This document shows positions 1-7,276 of a stretch of 34,679 nucleotides of DNA, piece after piece; positions within the stretch are counted from its first letter, which is position 1, and every line of letters starts with the position of its first letter. The stretch comes from CAZQFV01 sp964592645 (GTDB lineage Bacteria; Chloroflexota; Chloroflexia; DTKN01). The position numbers and the translations under genes were made by a program. Under the pieces are notes generated by a model. That model was given only the letters and a program-made list of their open reading frames with translations. It was not told where the DNA came from and did not search any database. Where the stretch lies: positions 1 through 34,679 of the forward strand of contig CAZQFV010000032.1 of NCBI GenBank assembly GCA_964592645.1, in the 5' to 3' direction.

Positions 1-5
1 CAATT

Positions 6-57
6 GGACAAACCTCTGTGCCCTACATAGCGGACGAACCTATCTGCCCACTACAAC
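6..57. repeat. Two degenerate 26-bp direct repeats
   Basis: Positions 6-31 and 32-57 are adjacent imperfect copies that both begin GGAC(A/G)AACCT and continue TGCCC. I count 18 of 26 matches overall and 15 of 18 over the first 18 positions. They lie just upstream of the promoter at 64-92 and may continue beyond the window edge. They could be decayed REP-like sequence or operator-like repeats for the downstream gene. The sequence does not decide between these. Confidence 0.4.
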
Positions 58-63
58 GCGGAT

Positions 64-92
64 TTGCGCAGCGCCGGCCCTTGTAGTATAAT
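64..92 (+). promoter_or_regulatory. Sigma70-type promoter of the TraR/DksA gene
   Basis: TTGCGC (64-69), a 17-nt spacer and a perfect TATAAT (87-92). Transcription would start near 99, leaving a leader of about 140 nt before the ATG at 239. That leader contains a small GTCGG/CCGAC hairpin. I recognise no riboswitch in it. Confidence 0.7.
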
Positions 93-238
93 GGCGCGCG
101 CCCAGCGCCGAGTATTTGGCGATACAGACAGGGTCCACCCAGGCCCAGGGACACGGGGTCGGGCTGCTCCGACAGCCTTGGGCCTTGGTGGTTTACAACT
201 TCTAGGAGACCGACATCCGATTGTGGGAGGCACGCTGC

Positions 239-595
239 ATGATGAACGCCAAGAGCCTGAGCAAGCTGCGCCAGCGCCTGGACGAGGAGCGTTCACGGCT
301 GAAGAATCATATCATGGAGATCGAGGATATGCTGCGCCTAGAAGACCGCGAGATTGGCTCCGGCGAGGACGACGCCGACATTGCCGCCCGGGCCATCTCT
401 TACAACGGGCTGCTGGCTCTGCTGGACAGCGAGCAGGAGACTCTGAGCGAGGTGGAAGGCGCCCTCCAGGCCATCGATGACGGGACCTACGGCCAGTGCA
501 TCGTCTGCGGCCGGCAGATCGAGCTGGCCCGCCTGGAGGCGCGGCCCTACGCCCGACGCTGTGTCGTCTGCCAGGAGCGCGGCTCACACGCCTGA
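239..595 (+). CDS. TraR/DksA-family zinc-finger regulator
   Basis: A 118-aa protein of the TraR/DksA family, whose members enter the RNA polymerase secondary channel and tune initiation, often together with ppGpp. Residues about 5-80 form a charged helical hairpin. Its tip carries D44-x-x-D47-x-A49, which matches the DksA DxxDxA motif. The C-terminal C4 zinc finger is C87-x2-C90-x17-C108-x2-C111, the DksA spacing. It is shorter than E. coli DksA (151 aa) and nearer the general-stress-protein/YteA-like members. I chose the ATG at 239 because GGGAGG (225-230) precedes it by 8 nt; an upstream TTG at 221 and an ATG at 242 are alternatives. It is monocistronic, with its own promoter (64-92) and a strong terminator. 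The conserved DxxDxA suggests it acts on polymerase, but its targets cannot be inferred. Confidence 0.9.
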   Translation: MMNAKSLSKLRQRLDEERSRLKNHIMEIEDMLRLEDREIGSGEDDADIAARAISYNGLLALLDSEQETLSEVEGALQAIDDGTYGQCIVCGRQIELARLEARPYARRCVVCQERGSHA

Positions 596-606
596 TGCTC
601 CGTCGA

Positions 607-648
607 CAGGGCCCTCCCACGGGCAGCCCGTGGGAGGGCCCTGTTTTT
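607..648 (+). terminator. Strong intrinsic terminator
   Basis: A perfect 17-bp stem (607-623 with 627-643), a 3-nt loop CAG and then TTTTT (644-648). It lies 12 nt after the regulator stop codon and directly before the stop of the converging lipoprotein gene, so it ends the regulator transcript and could also block antisense read-through. Confidence 0.92.
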
Positions 649-654
649 CCGGCC

Positions 655-2586
655 CTACGGTTGCCGGTCCAGGTTCTCGGCGTTCCACATCTCGCTGGGG
701 GCGGTGGGGTCGAGGATCAGGTTGCGGATCCCCGGCCGATAGGCGGCCACTTTGATGCGTAGGAAGAGGGGCAGGGAGGGCAGCTTCTGGGCAAAGATGC
801 GCTGGGCCTCCTGGTGAAACCGGACATACTCCGCCGTGCCGGGCAGCGCCTGGATGGCCGCCTGGCAGGCGGCGTCGAACTCGGGGTCGGAAAAGCCGCC
901 AAAGTTCTGGCCGGTCCAGCCGTTCTCCGGTGTGGGGATCTCGGAAGACAGGTATAGCCGGCACGGCGGCTCCACGCCGCTGAGCCAGGGGAAGGAGATC
1001 AGGTCGCAGCGCCGTCCGCGCAGTTCGCCCTCGGGCCCCGGCGCGAACAGATCGCGCGGGGAGATGTTCTCCAAGACCACCTCGATGCCGCAGCCCCGCA
1101 GGTTTTCCTGGAAGATGCGCATGTAGGAGAAGCTCAACGAGGTGGCCGTGCTGGCCCAGCGGAAGGAGAGCCGGGTCACGCCCTGCTTGGCCCCCGGCGT
1201 CTGGCAGCCGCGGCACTCGCGGATGCCGTCGTTGTCGATGTCCTCCCACCCCATCTCCTGCAGCAACTGCTGGGCGGCGGCGGGATCGTACTCGCGCACC
1301 GCGATGGTGCTGTCGTACAGCGGATGGATCGGCGGGATGTACGAGGAGGGGGCGATGGACTGGCCGTAGAGCAGCTCATCCACCACCTGCTGGCGGTTGA
1401 TGCACCTGGCGACGGCCTCGCGCATCCGCGGATCGGAGAAAAAGTCGGGGCGGTTGTACGATTCGGCCGGCTCGATGCACCAGTCGAGGTGCTCATAGAG
1501 GGTGGTCGGGGCGAACACCGGGAACAGCACCCCCTTCTCGGCCAGGTCCAGCAGGAGGGCGGCCTGGCTTTCCAGGCCGGTGTCCTGGGTGAGGATGTCG
1601 CATTCGCCGGCCAGCGCGGCGGCGATGCCGGCGTTGGCGTCCTCGCCGATGAAGCGGAAGATGATCTTGTCGATGTGCGGCAGGGACTCGGAGGACCGGA
1701 AGTAGTGGGGGTTCTCGACCAGGGTGATATGGTCCCCGGCGACCCATTCGGCGGTGGTAAAGGGCCCGTAGCCCATCGGGAGGCGCGCCGACTCCTCGGC
1801 CGTGACCAGCTCCAGGGCCGTGTACTTGCCCAACTGGTGTTCGGGCAGCGGGGATACGATGTTGGTCATATAGGCGCTGTCGCGGTAGCCCGGCAGCCCG
1901 GTCCAGATGATCGTGTAGTCGTCCCGGGCGATGTACGAGGCGGTGCGCTCATAGAGGAACCGGTCGCTGTTGGGCGTGGCGGGGTCCGCCGCCAGTTTCC
2001 ATGCGTAGACCGAGTCGCTGGCCTTGACCGGGGTGCCGTCGGCCCAGGTCAGGCCGGCCTTGAACTTGAAGGTGACGGCCAGTTGGTCCATCTGCAGCGT
2101 GCCGCTGATGGGCAGCCAGGGCACGGCGCACGCCGAGGAGACGCAGCCGGCCGGCCGCAGCAGGACGGGCCGGGTGATGGTCTCGGTCAGCTCGATCGGC
2201 TCGCCGGCGTCGTTCACCACCCGGCTGCCCACCTGCACCGTCACCGGCTGGATCGTGGCGTCCCCATCGTTCAGGGAAGGGATCTTTTCCAGGGCCACCG
2301 ACTGGTAGGCATAGTTGATGGTCTCGATGGGGCCGTCGTAGATGGCCGCCCAGATGTGGGCCGAGGCCACCTCGCTCGTCGCGTAGGGGTAGAGGGAGGT
2401 CGGCTCCTTTCCTGTGCAGACGACCAGCGTCTTGGGCCGGACATAGATCGTCGGCTCCGGCGGCCTGAAGGTGGGACGCACCGAGGGCGTCGGCTCCAGG
2501 GGTGTGGGAGTCGGCCCGCACGCCAGCAGCATGGGGCCAAGGAGCAGCAGGATGGCCAGGATGAGCGTGAGCTTTGGGCGAACCAT
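655..2586 (-). CDS. ABC transporter solute-binding lipoprotein, family 5 (OppA/DppA-like)
   Basis: A 643-aa extracellular solute-binding protein of the SBP_bac_5 family, which captures oligopeptides or other small ligands for an ABC importer. The N-terminus is a lipoprotein signal: hydrophobic residues 6-19, then the lipobox L-L-A-C23, followed by a Thr/Pro-rich linker (about 25-50) that would tether the domain to the membrane. The body has family features such as a W-ADGTPV-ASD-VYAWKL segment near residues 180-200 and the DPAAAQQLLQEMGW helix in the second half. It is somewhat longer than typical OppA (about 540 aa). No permease or ATPase gene is adjacent, so it is an orphan binding protein here and its ligand is unknown. 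The ATG at 2586 is preceded by GGAG about 11 nt upstream, and a near-consensus promoter lies at 2669-2697. Confidence 0.9.
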   Translation of the reverse strand: MVRPKLTLILAILLLLGPMLLACGPTPTPLEPTPSVRPTFRPPEPTIYVRPKTLVVCTGKEPTSLYPYATSEVASAHIWAAIYDGPIETINYAYQSVALEKIPSLNDGDATIQPVTVQVGSRVVNDAGEPIELTETITRPVLLRPAGCVSSACAVPWLPISGTLQMDQLAVTFKFKAGLTWADGTPVKASDSVYAWKLAADPATPNSDRFLYERTASYIARDDYTIIWTGLPGYRDSAYMTNIVSPLPEHQLGKYTALELVTAEESARLPMGYGPFTTAEWVAGDHITLVENPHYFRSSESLPHIDKIIFRFIGEDANAGIAAALAGECDILTQDTGLESQAALLLDLAEKGVLFPVFAPTTLYEHLDWCIEPAESYNRPDFFSDPRMREAVARCINRQQVVDELLYGQSIAPSSYIPPIHPLYDSTIAVREYDPAAAQQLLQEMGWEDIDNDGIRECRGCQTPGAKQGVTRLSFRWASTATSLSFSYMRIFQENLRGCGIEVVLENISPRDLFAPGPEGELRGRRCDLISFPWLSGVEPPCRLYLSSEIPTPENGWTGQNFGGFSDPEFDAACQAAIQALPGTAEYVRFHQEAQRIFAQKLPSLPLFLRIKVAAYRPGIRNLILDPTAPSEMWNAENLDRQP

Positions 2587-2668
2587 CGGCGTCTACTCCT
2601 GGGGTTTTCGACGGCCCATGGAAGCAGACCGGCAGCGGGCTGAGCGGCCCCCCGCCTGTGCCGGGAAT

Positions 2669-2697
2669 ACTATAGCATGCTTCACCGGGCATGTCAA
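2669..2697 (-). promoter_or_regulatory. Promoter of the solute-binding lipoprotein gene
   Basis: On the minus strand, TTGACA (complement of 2692-2697), a 17-nt spacer and TATAGT (complement of 2669-2674). It is one of the closest matches to consensus in the window and lies between the stop of the DUF5680 gene and the lipoprotein gene. The leader is about 75 nt. Confidence 0.78.
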
Positions 2698-2722
2698 GAA
2701 AACGCTCCCTCCTGCCGGGGCG

Positions 2723-3178
2723 CTACCGCACCAGCCCCCCCTGGTAGGGCATGCGGAAGATTGCCTGCCCGTCGTCGTAGACGACGATCTCGCCCTGGAA
2801 TAGATCCAGCCCGCCGATATTCTGATCCTCGTAGCGCAGGCTGCGCTCCTGGAAGGAGTGCGGCCCCAGCAGGCGGCGCTCCCGGTAGCGGGACAACTGG
2901 GCCCGCTGCAGGAACGAGGCCAGCTCCTCGGCCGGCCGGGATGTGGGCAGGATATCGATCGCATAGTTCATGACCCAGATGGCGGTGCCGGCCCGGCGCA
3001 CCACCTCCTGGCCGAACAGGCGCTTCTGGCCAAAGTAGCTGTCGCGGTAGGTCAGCCCGCTCTCGCGGTAGACCAGCTCCACGGCCCCGGGGCGCTCCGG
3101 GGGCAGGCGCTGTCCCTGCCCCAGGCAGGTGCGCTCGCGGGCCGCCACGATGAATCGTTCCAGTTCTCGCAGGTCCAT
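2723..3178 (-). CDS. DUF5680 domain protein
   Basis: A 151-aa soluble protein that I match from memory to the DUF5680 family. Hallmarks visible are an N-terminal helix (residues 3-15, LRELERFIVAAR), then LVYRESGLTYRDSYFGQKRLFGQEVV and an IWVMNYA stretch. In this family a pattern of Y-DSYfG-f-GqE-V followed by W-MnY recurs. The family is sometimes fused to helix-turn-helix domains, but here it stands alone, and no biochemical function is established that I know of. The ATG at 3178 has AAGGA about 7 nt upstream. The gene lies 48 bp after the cyclase-repeat protein on the same strand with no promoter I can see between them, so the two probably form one transcript. Confidence 0.75.
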   Translation of the reverse strand: MDLRELERFIVAARERTCLGQGQRLPPERPGAVELVYRESGLTYRDSYFGQKRLFGQEVVRRAGTAIWVMNYAIDILPTSRPAEELASFLQRAQLSRYRERRLLGPHSFQERSLRYEDQNIGGLDLFQGEIVVYDDGQAIFRMPYQGGLVR

Positions 3179-3226
3179 CGGCTGTCCTTTGACCAGGCCG
3201 GCCCCGGCGCCGGGCGCTTCCCGGGG

Positions 3227-4168
3227 CTAGCGCATAAACCGCTGCAGCATCTCGGCCAGCTCCTCGCGCGGCAGGGCCCCCACCCACACCAGGGCCCGCA
3301 GGGTGTAGGCCGTGTACGAGGGGTCGCTCTCCTCCATCCAGGAGGGCCGCCAGCCGCCGTCGCGGCGCTGGATGTCCACAATGGCCTCGACGATGCGGGC
3401 GATGCGTTCGTCGTTGATGTCGTAGCCGGCCACGGCCGCCGGGACTTCCAAGACGGTGTCCACCAGGTGGTGGACATCCAGCCCGCGGCGCTCGCCGCGC
3501 ACCTCGTAGTAGCGCTGCTGGGCATCCTTGGCCACGCCGCTCAGGCAGCGCTCATAGTAGAGCCGGCCCTGCTGGACGATCGGGTCGCAATCGCCATAGA
3601 CCTCCTGCAGGAGGAAGGTCACCAGGGTCGAGCTGCTGGGATCGGGCTGGTCGGAGCCGGCGACGGCCGGCCAGCCCCCCTCGCTGCAGTGCCAGCTATA
3701 GAGCCAGGATAGCGCCTGCCAGTAGGGTTCGGCCAGGTCGTCGGCGCCGGCCTCCTGCAGGGTCTGCACCACCTCGGCGGTGAGCCGGGTGACGCCCTGG
3801 CTGGTGCTCACCCCCATGGCGGTGGGCGGCAGCTGCAAGGCCGGGTTCTCGCTCCACCCGCCGTCGGGCCGCTGCAGGGAGAGCAGCCAGCGCAGCGCGG
3901 CGGAGACGTTCACCGTCTCCAGCCCCATGCCGCTGTGCAGGAGCAGACGCACGGCGCGCCCGGTCTCGCGCACCCCCATGTGGTTGGGGTCCAGGGCGCT
4001 GGGGAACCCTCCCGTGGGGCGCTGGCGGGTGATCAGGGCCAGCAGGTTCTCGTGGGCCAGGGAAGAGGCCAACAGTCCGGCCTCGTCCAGGACGGCCAGC
4101 ACGTTGGCCGGCCCGCCGCGGTTTAGGATCAAGGGCAGCGGATCGTAGCGCAGTAGTTCGTCTTCCAT
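3227..4168 (-). CDS. Squalene cyclase/prenyltransferase-repeat protein
   Basis: A 313-aa protein with the alpha/alpha-toroid repeats of terpene cyclases and prenyltransferases. Repeat signatures are TGGFPSA near residue 50, DGGWSEN near 100, EGGWPAV near 165 and DGGWRPS near 275. Each follows a helix ending in Q-R/C-x, like the QW motifs of squalene-hopene cyclase. It is only about half the length of a hopene cyclase and I find no DXDD catalytic motif, so it is more likely a binding or enzyme-like fold than a classical cyclase. No signal peptide is visible. The open frame extends upstream to 4342, but the promoter at 4249-4277 places transcription start downstream of that, which supports the ATG at 4168. 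The Shine-Dalgarno sequence is weak. It is the first gene of a unit with the DUF5680 gene. Confidence 0.75.
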   Translation of the reverse strand: MEDELLRYDPLPLILNRGGPANVLAVLDEAGLLASSLAHENLLALITRQRPTGGFPSALDPNHMGVRETGRAVRLLLHSGMGLETVNVSAALRWLLSLQRPDGGWSENPALQLPPTAMGVSTSQGVTRLTAEVVQTLQEAGADDLAEPYWQALSWLYSWHCSEGGWPAVAGSDQPDPSSSTLVTFLLQEVYGDCDPIVQQGRLYYERCLSGVAKDAQQRYYEVRGERRGLDVHHLVDTVLEVPAAVAGYDINDERIARIVEAIVDIQRRDGGWRPSWMEESDPSYTAYTLRALVWVGALPREELAEMLQRFMR

Positions 4169-4248
4169 GGCTACACCATCACCTGGGGAGCGTGCAGCCC
4201 CACGGGCGGTCCGCGACGGCGCCGGGCGCGGGCCTCCCCGCACCTCGC

Positions 4249-4277
4249 ATTTTACTACAATGGACCGTGCGTTGCAA
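4249..4277 (-). promoter_or_regulatory. Promoter of the cyclase-repeat/DUF5680 unit
   Basis: On the minus strand, TTGCAA (4272-4277), a 17-nt spacer and TAAAAT (complement of 4249-4254). Its -35 box lies 8 bp from the -35 box of the divergent ogt promoter. Confidence 0.7.
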
Positions 4278-4285
4278 GGGGGTGT

Positions 4286-4314
4286 TTGACGCCGCCCGGC
4301 CCCTATGCTATATT
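4286..4314 (+). promoter_or_regulatory. Promoter of the ogt-like gene
   Basis: TTGACG (4286-4291), a 17-nt spacer and TATATT (4309-4314). Transcription should start near 4321, downstream of an in-frame ATG at 4305, which argues that the real start is the ATG at 4332. The leader would be only about 11 nt. Confidence 0.7.
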
Positions 4315-4331
4315 TTCCCCAGCAGAGGTCC

Positions 4332-4904
4332 ATGGTGGGCAAGAATCGTTCTCCTTACACGCTGGTGCCCTCGCCGTTCGGGCGGCTGATGCTGTGCTGG
4401 CGGGAGGCGTCGGCCGGCCCGCTGGTGGAGCGCGTCCTCCTGCCGCGCGAGCGCGGCGCGGAGGAGTGGTTCTATCTGGAAAAGCACAATACCGTCGATC
4501 TCCCGGCGCCCATCGCCGAGATTGCCGCCGGCATGGCCCGCTTCCTGGGCGGCGCGGTGGTGGCCTTTCCCCTGGAGATACTCGACCTGGGACGCTGCTC
4601 CGCATTCCAGCAGCGCGTCCTGCGCGCCGAACACGCCATCCCCCGCGGATGGGTGAGCACCTACGGGCGCATCGCCCGGCACCTGGGCGTGCCCGGCGCC
4701 GCGCGCGGCGTGGGCCGGGCGCTGGCCGGCAACCCCTTTCCCCTGCTCATCCCCTGTCACCGGGCCATCGCCGCCGACGGCACCCTGGGCGGCTACCAGG
4801 GCGGCTTGGCGATGAAACGCGCCCTGCTGGAGATGGAAGGGGTGCGCTTCTCGCCCTCCGGCCGGGCGATCGTGGAGAGCTACTACTACGAGGGCGCAGA
4901 GTAG
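4332..4904 (+). CDS. ogt: Methylated-DNA--protein-cysteine methyltransferase
   Basis: A 190-aa suicide DNA-repair enzyme that transfers the alkyl group from O6-alkylguanine to its own cysteine. The C-terminal domain shows the full family signature: a helix-turn-helix region starting G-W-V-S-T-Y-G-R-I-A (106-115), the Asn of LAGNP (near 134), and the active-site I-P-C142-H-R at 140-144. The variable N-terminal domain (1-80) has normal length. Ada or ogt are both possible names; no AraC-type domain is present, so this is the Ogt/MGMT form. The start is taken as ATG 4332, with AGAGG at 4324-4328, because the promoter -10 box ends at 4314. The stop codon TAG (4902-4904) lies inside the first unit of a tandem palindromic repeat. 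Confidence 0.93.
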   Translation: MVGKNRSPYTLVPSPFGRLMLCWREASAGPLVERVLLPRERGAEEWFYLEKHNTVDLPAPIAEIAAGMARFLGGAVVAFPLEILDLGRCSAFQQRVLRAEHAIPRGWVSTYGRIARHLGVPGAARGVGRALAGNPFPLLIPCHRAIAADGTLGGYQGGLAMKRALLEMEGVRFSPSGRAIVESYYYEGAE

Positions 4905-5015
4905 GGGCAACGCACGCGTCGCCCCTACTACCCCACCGAGTAGGGGCGACGCACGCGTCGCCCCTACCACCCCACCGAGTAGGGGCAACGCACGCGTCGC
5001 CCCTACTACCCCACC
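4899..5015. repeat. Three tandem 39-bp palindromic repeat units
   Basis: Units at 4899-4937, 4938-4976 and 4977-5015 are nearly identical, followed by a partial GAGT at 5016-5019. Each contains a palindrome. In unit 2 the arms GTAGGGGCGACGC (4940-4952) and GCGTCGCCCCTAC (4955-4967) are perfect around a 2-nt centre; units 1 and 3 carry one mismatch. The array lies between converging genes and supplies the TAG stop of ogt (unit 1) and the TAG stop of the minus-strand gene (unit 3). Its hairpins may serve as a bidirectional terminator. It looks like a REP-type element expanded in tandem. Confidence 0.9.
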
Positions 5016-7099
5016 GAGTCCGGGCTGAGCAGCATGGCCAGCAGCAGCCGCTTGGCAGAGGCCTGGATCACGCCCATCTGCCAGGCCTTCAGGTCGTCGC
5101 GGTTCTTGAGCGGGGCCGGCGGGGTCAGGCCGGGCAGCCCCTTGTCCGAGGCGTACAGCTCGGCGGCGGCCATCATCAGGCCCTCGTTGGCCGTATAGTA
5201 GCGGATGGCGTAGGTGATGATCTCGTCGCAGCGCTTGGCCGAACAGGCCGCCGCCTTCTGCGCCGCCAGCAGGCAATGCAAGAAGGGCGCCACGGGGTTC
5301 AGGGAAAAGGTATAGATCGTCGTCCCCTCCTGGTACCGCATGGGCGTGTCCACCATCTCGCGTTTCAACCATTGGATGAACAGCCCGTTGAGCGCGGCGG
5401 GGTGGGCGGCGAACACGGTGTAGCAGCGCTCAAAGATCGAGTTGCGCAAAACGTCCATGCGCAGCAGCGCCGGCGACGGCTTGATAACGTTCCACATCTT
5501 GGCCAGCACTGCCTGGACCTCGTTGGGGTACTTTTCGTCCCAGGCCACCATGGCGGCCAGCAGGTGCGGATCGAGCACGTCGTTGGTGTACTGGCCAAAC
5601 CCGTTCATCTTCAGGTAGCTGCGGAACTGGTTCTCCGGCGGTACCAGCTTGGAGTGCAGGCCCAGGTTGACCTGCTGCCCGCCGTCGTCGGTGGCGATCT
5701 TGCTGGTGGTGTTGACCTCCTGTATGGCGCTCATCAGGCTCAGGAAGCTCACCTCGGACCACAGGGCCGGGGGCAGGGAGCGGGTGCCGTTGGCCGTCTC
5801 CTGGCGCAGCCACCCGGCGCGTTCGCCGGCCGTGGGCAGGTACAGGAACTGGTCCACCGGCTGGCCCTGCACCTCTTCCTCTGGGATGAGCGCGGCGACA
5901 TTCGGGACGCCCAGCACCAGGCAGGCCCGCCGCAGGCGGGGGCGCAGCGCGGCGGCGCGCGGCGAGGAACGGGCCATGTTCAGGGCGGTCTCGGCCATGC
6001 CCCGCTGCACCAGCCGCACCAGGAACCAGGCCTCGCTGGCTTCCTGGTCCCGGCACATCTTTAGCAGGGTGGCGTAGGCCTCGGCAGCTTCCTCATCCGA
6101 GGTGGGGATCGATCCGTACCACTGGGCCAGGCACAGGTCGCGCAGGTGGCTCGGCGCTCTCTGGGAGAGGAACGCCAGCCCCCTTTCGCGCAACTGCGGG
6201 ACATCGACCCAGAAGCGCACCAGGCTGTCGATCGTGGCCAGGCGCCCGACCCATTTCTCCTTGTAGTAGTCGGAGGTCGCCGTTGTCGTGAACATGGCTT
6301 CCAGCAGGGCCTCGGCCTGGTCGGGGGATTCGGGTAGCACGCTGCCGAACAGCCGCATATAGCGGGTCGTGGCCTGCTCGAGCTTTTTTTTGGCCTGTTG
6401 CTCGTCCTGGCCGCTCACCACCTGGTGGCCCTCCGTGAGCAGCGACTGCCCGACCTGCTGGGCGAGCTTGGCGCCCAGGCGCAGGGTCGGGTTCTCCTGG
6501 TCGAGGATTTCCTTGATCAGCGCCAGGACGACGGCGGCGGCGCCCCTTTGGGCATAGGCCTGGTCCCACTCCTCGGGGGTCAGCGGGGCGAGGCTGTTGA
6601 GCTGGGCCAGGGCGCCGCGCTGCGCAGGGGCCGGCACCTGGCCGAGCAACTGTAGGGCCTTTTGGCGGTCGACCTGCACCCAGCCCAGGAGGAGGGCGGT
6701 CCAGGCCGGCGTTTTGCCAAAGGGCCACCAGTGTTTGCGCAGGCGCTCGGCGCACTCCTCGAGGGTACGGCGGGCCTGGTCGGGGTTGGACGGGGCCTGT
6801 TGCAGGGCGGCCTCGACGGCGGCGGTGGTCTCTTGGGTGAGCTTGCTGCCCTGCTTGGTTTTGGCCGGTGGGCCGGCCGCCTGCAGGCCGGCCAGCGCTG
6901 CGCGCTGATCGGCCGGCACTTTGCCGCTGAGCTTCTGCAGCTCGGCCCAGTAGCGCTGGAAGAGGGCCGGGCGCGACAGTTGGGCCAACTGGAAGAGCCG
7001 CAGCAGCAGGACGGCGCGGGGCTCGTCGAGCAGGTTGGGATCGGCCAGTACCTGGTCCACGGTAGCCAGGATCTCCAGGGCGGCTTCCTCGGTGCTCAT
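5006..7099 (-). CDS. Large cytoplasmic protein of unknown function (697 aa)
   Basis: I do not recognise this protein. It has 697 residues, no signal peptide and no obvious membrane segment. Most of the chain is predicted-looking amphipathic helix rich in Ala, Leu and Gln, for example residues 1-70 and 85-215, which suggests an alpha-solenoid or helical-bundle scaffold. I see no nucleotide-binding or catalytic motif. The C-terminal third (about 450-690) is more mixed and holds Cys-containing helices. It is a single-gene unit with a strong Shine-Dalgarno AAGGAGGT 7-8 nt before the ATG at 7099 and a promoter at 7181-7209. The translation ends within the tandem palindromic repeat, giving two TAG codons in succession. 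Coding status is supported by length, ribosome-binding site and high-GC third positions, not by homology. Confidence 0.8.
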   Translation of the reverse strand: MSTEEAALEILATVDQVLADPNLLDEPRAVLLLRLFQLAQLSRPALFQRYWAELQKLSGKVPADQRAALAGLQAAGPPAKTKQGSKLTQETTAAVEAALQQAPSNPDQARRTLEECAERLRKHWWPFGKTPAWTALLLGWVQVDRQKALQLLGQVPAPAQRGALAQLNSLAPLTPEEWDQAYAQRGAAAVVLALIKEILDQENPTLRLGAKLAQQVGQSLLTEGHQVVSGQDEQQAKKKLEQATTRYMRLFGSVLPESPDQAEALLEAMFTTTATSDYYKEKWVGRLATIDSLVRFWVDVPQLRERGLAFLSQRAPSHLRDLCLAQWYGSIPTSDEEAAEAYATLLKMCRDQEASEAWFLVRLVQRGMAETALNMARSSPRAAALRPRLRRACLVLGVPNVAALIPEEEVQGQPVDQFLYLPTAGERAGWLRQETANGTRSLPPALWSEVSFLSLMSAIQEVNTTSKIATDDGGQQVNLGLHSKLVPPENQFRSYLKMNGFGQYTNDVLDPHLLAAMVAWDEKYPNEVQAVLAKMWNVIKPSPALLRMDVLRNSIFERCYTVFAAHPAALNGLFIQWLKREMVDTPMRYQEGTTIYTFSLNPVAPFLHCLLAAQKAAACSAKRCDEIITYAIRYYTANEGLMMAAAELYASDKGLPGLTPPAPLKNRDDLKAWQMGVIQASAKRLLLAMLLSPDSVG

Positions 7100-7180
7100 C
7101 AGGGGGACCTCCTTCTCCTTGGGGGAGCGTTTTCCGGTAACGGGCTGGGCGGCGGGGTCGGTCGGCGCTTCTCGCCCTCC

Positions 7181-7209
7181 ATTATACCCGAGTTCGGTCC
7201 GGGATGCAA
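7181..7209 (-). promoter_or_regulatory. Promoter of the 697-aa protein gene
   Basis: On the minus strand, TTGCAT (complement of 7204-7209), a 17-nt spacer and a perfect TATAAT (complement of 7181-7186). It is divergent from the promoter at 7221-7249. Confidence 0.75.
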
Positions 7210-7220
7210 CTGGGAAAAGT

Positions 7221-7249
7221 TTGCAGTCTGCGCGCTTTTGTGGTATGAT
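7221..7249 (+). promoter_or_regulatory. Extended -10 promoter of the metallophosphoesterase gene
   Basis: TTGCAG (7221-7226), a 17-nt spacer and TATGAT (7244-7249) preceded by TGG (7241-7243), which makes an extended -10 element. The transcript would have a leader of only about 20 nt before the ATG at 7277. Confidence 0.73.
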
Positions 7250-7276
7250 GCCCCTTGAGCGAGGTCAACCGGCACC

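Noticed and set aside
4305..4331. An upstream ATG at 4305 as the start of ogt
   Set aside because: It lies upstream of the expected transcription start near 4321; the ATG at 4332 has a purine-rich site before it.
4899..5015. The 39-bp repeats as a CRISPR array
   Set aside because: Units are contiguous with no unique spacers and no cas genes nearby.
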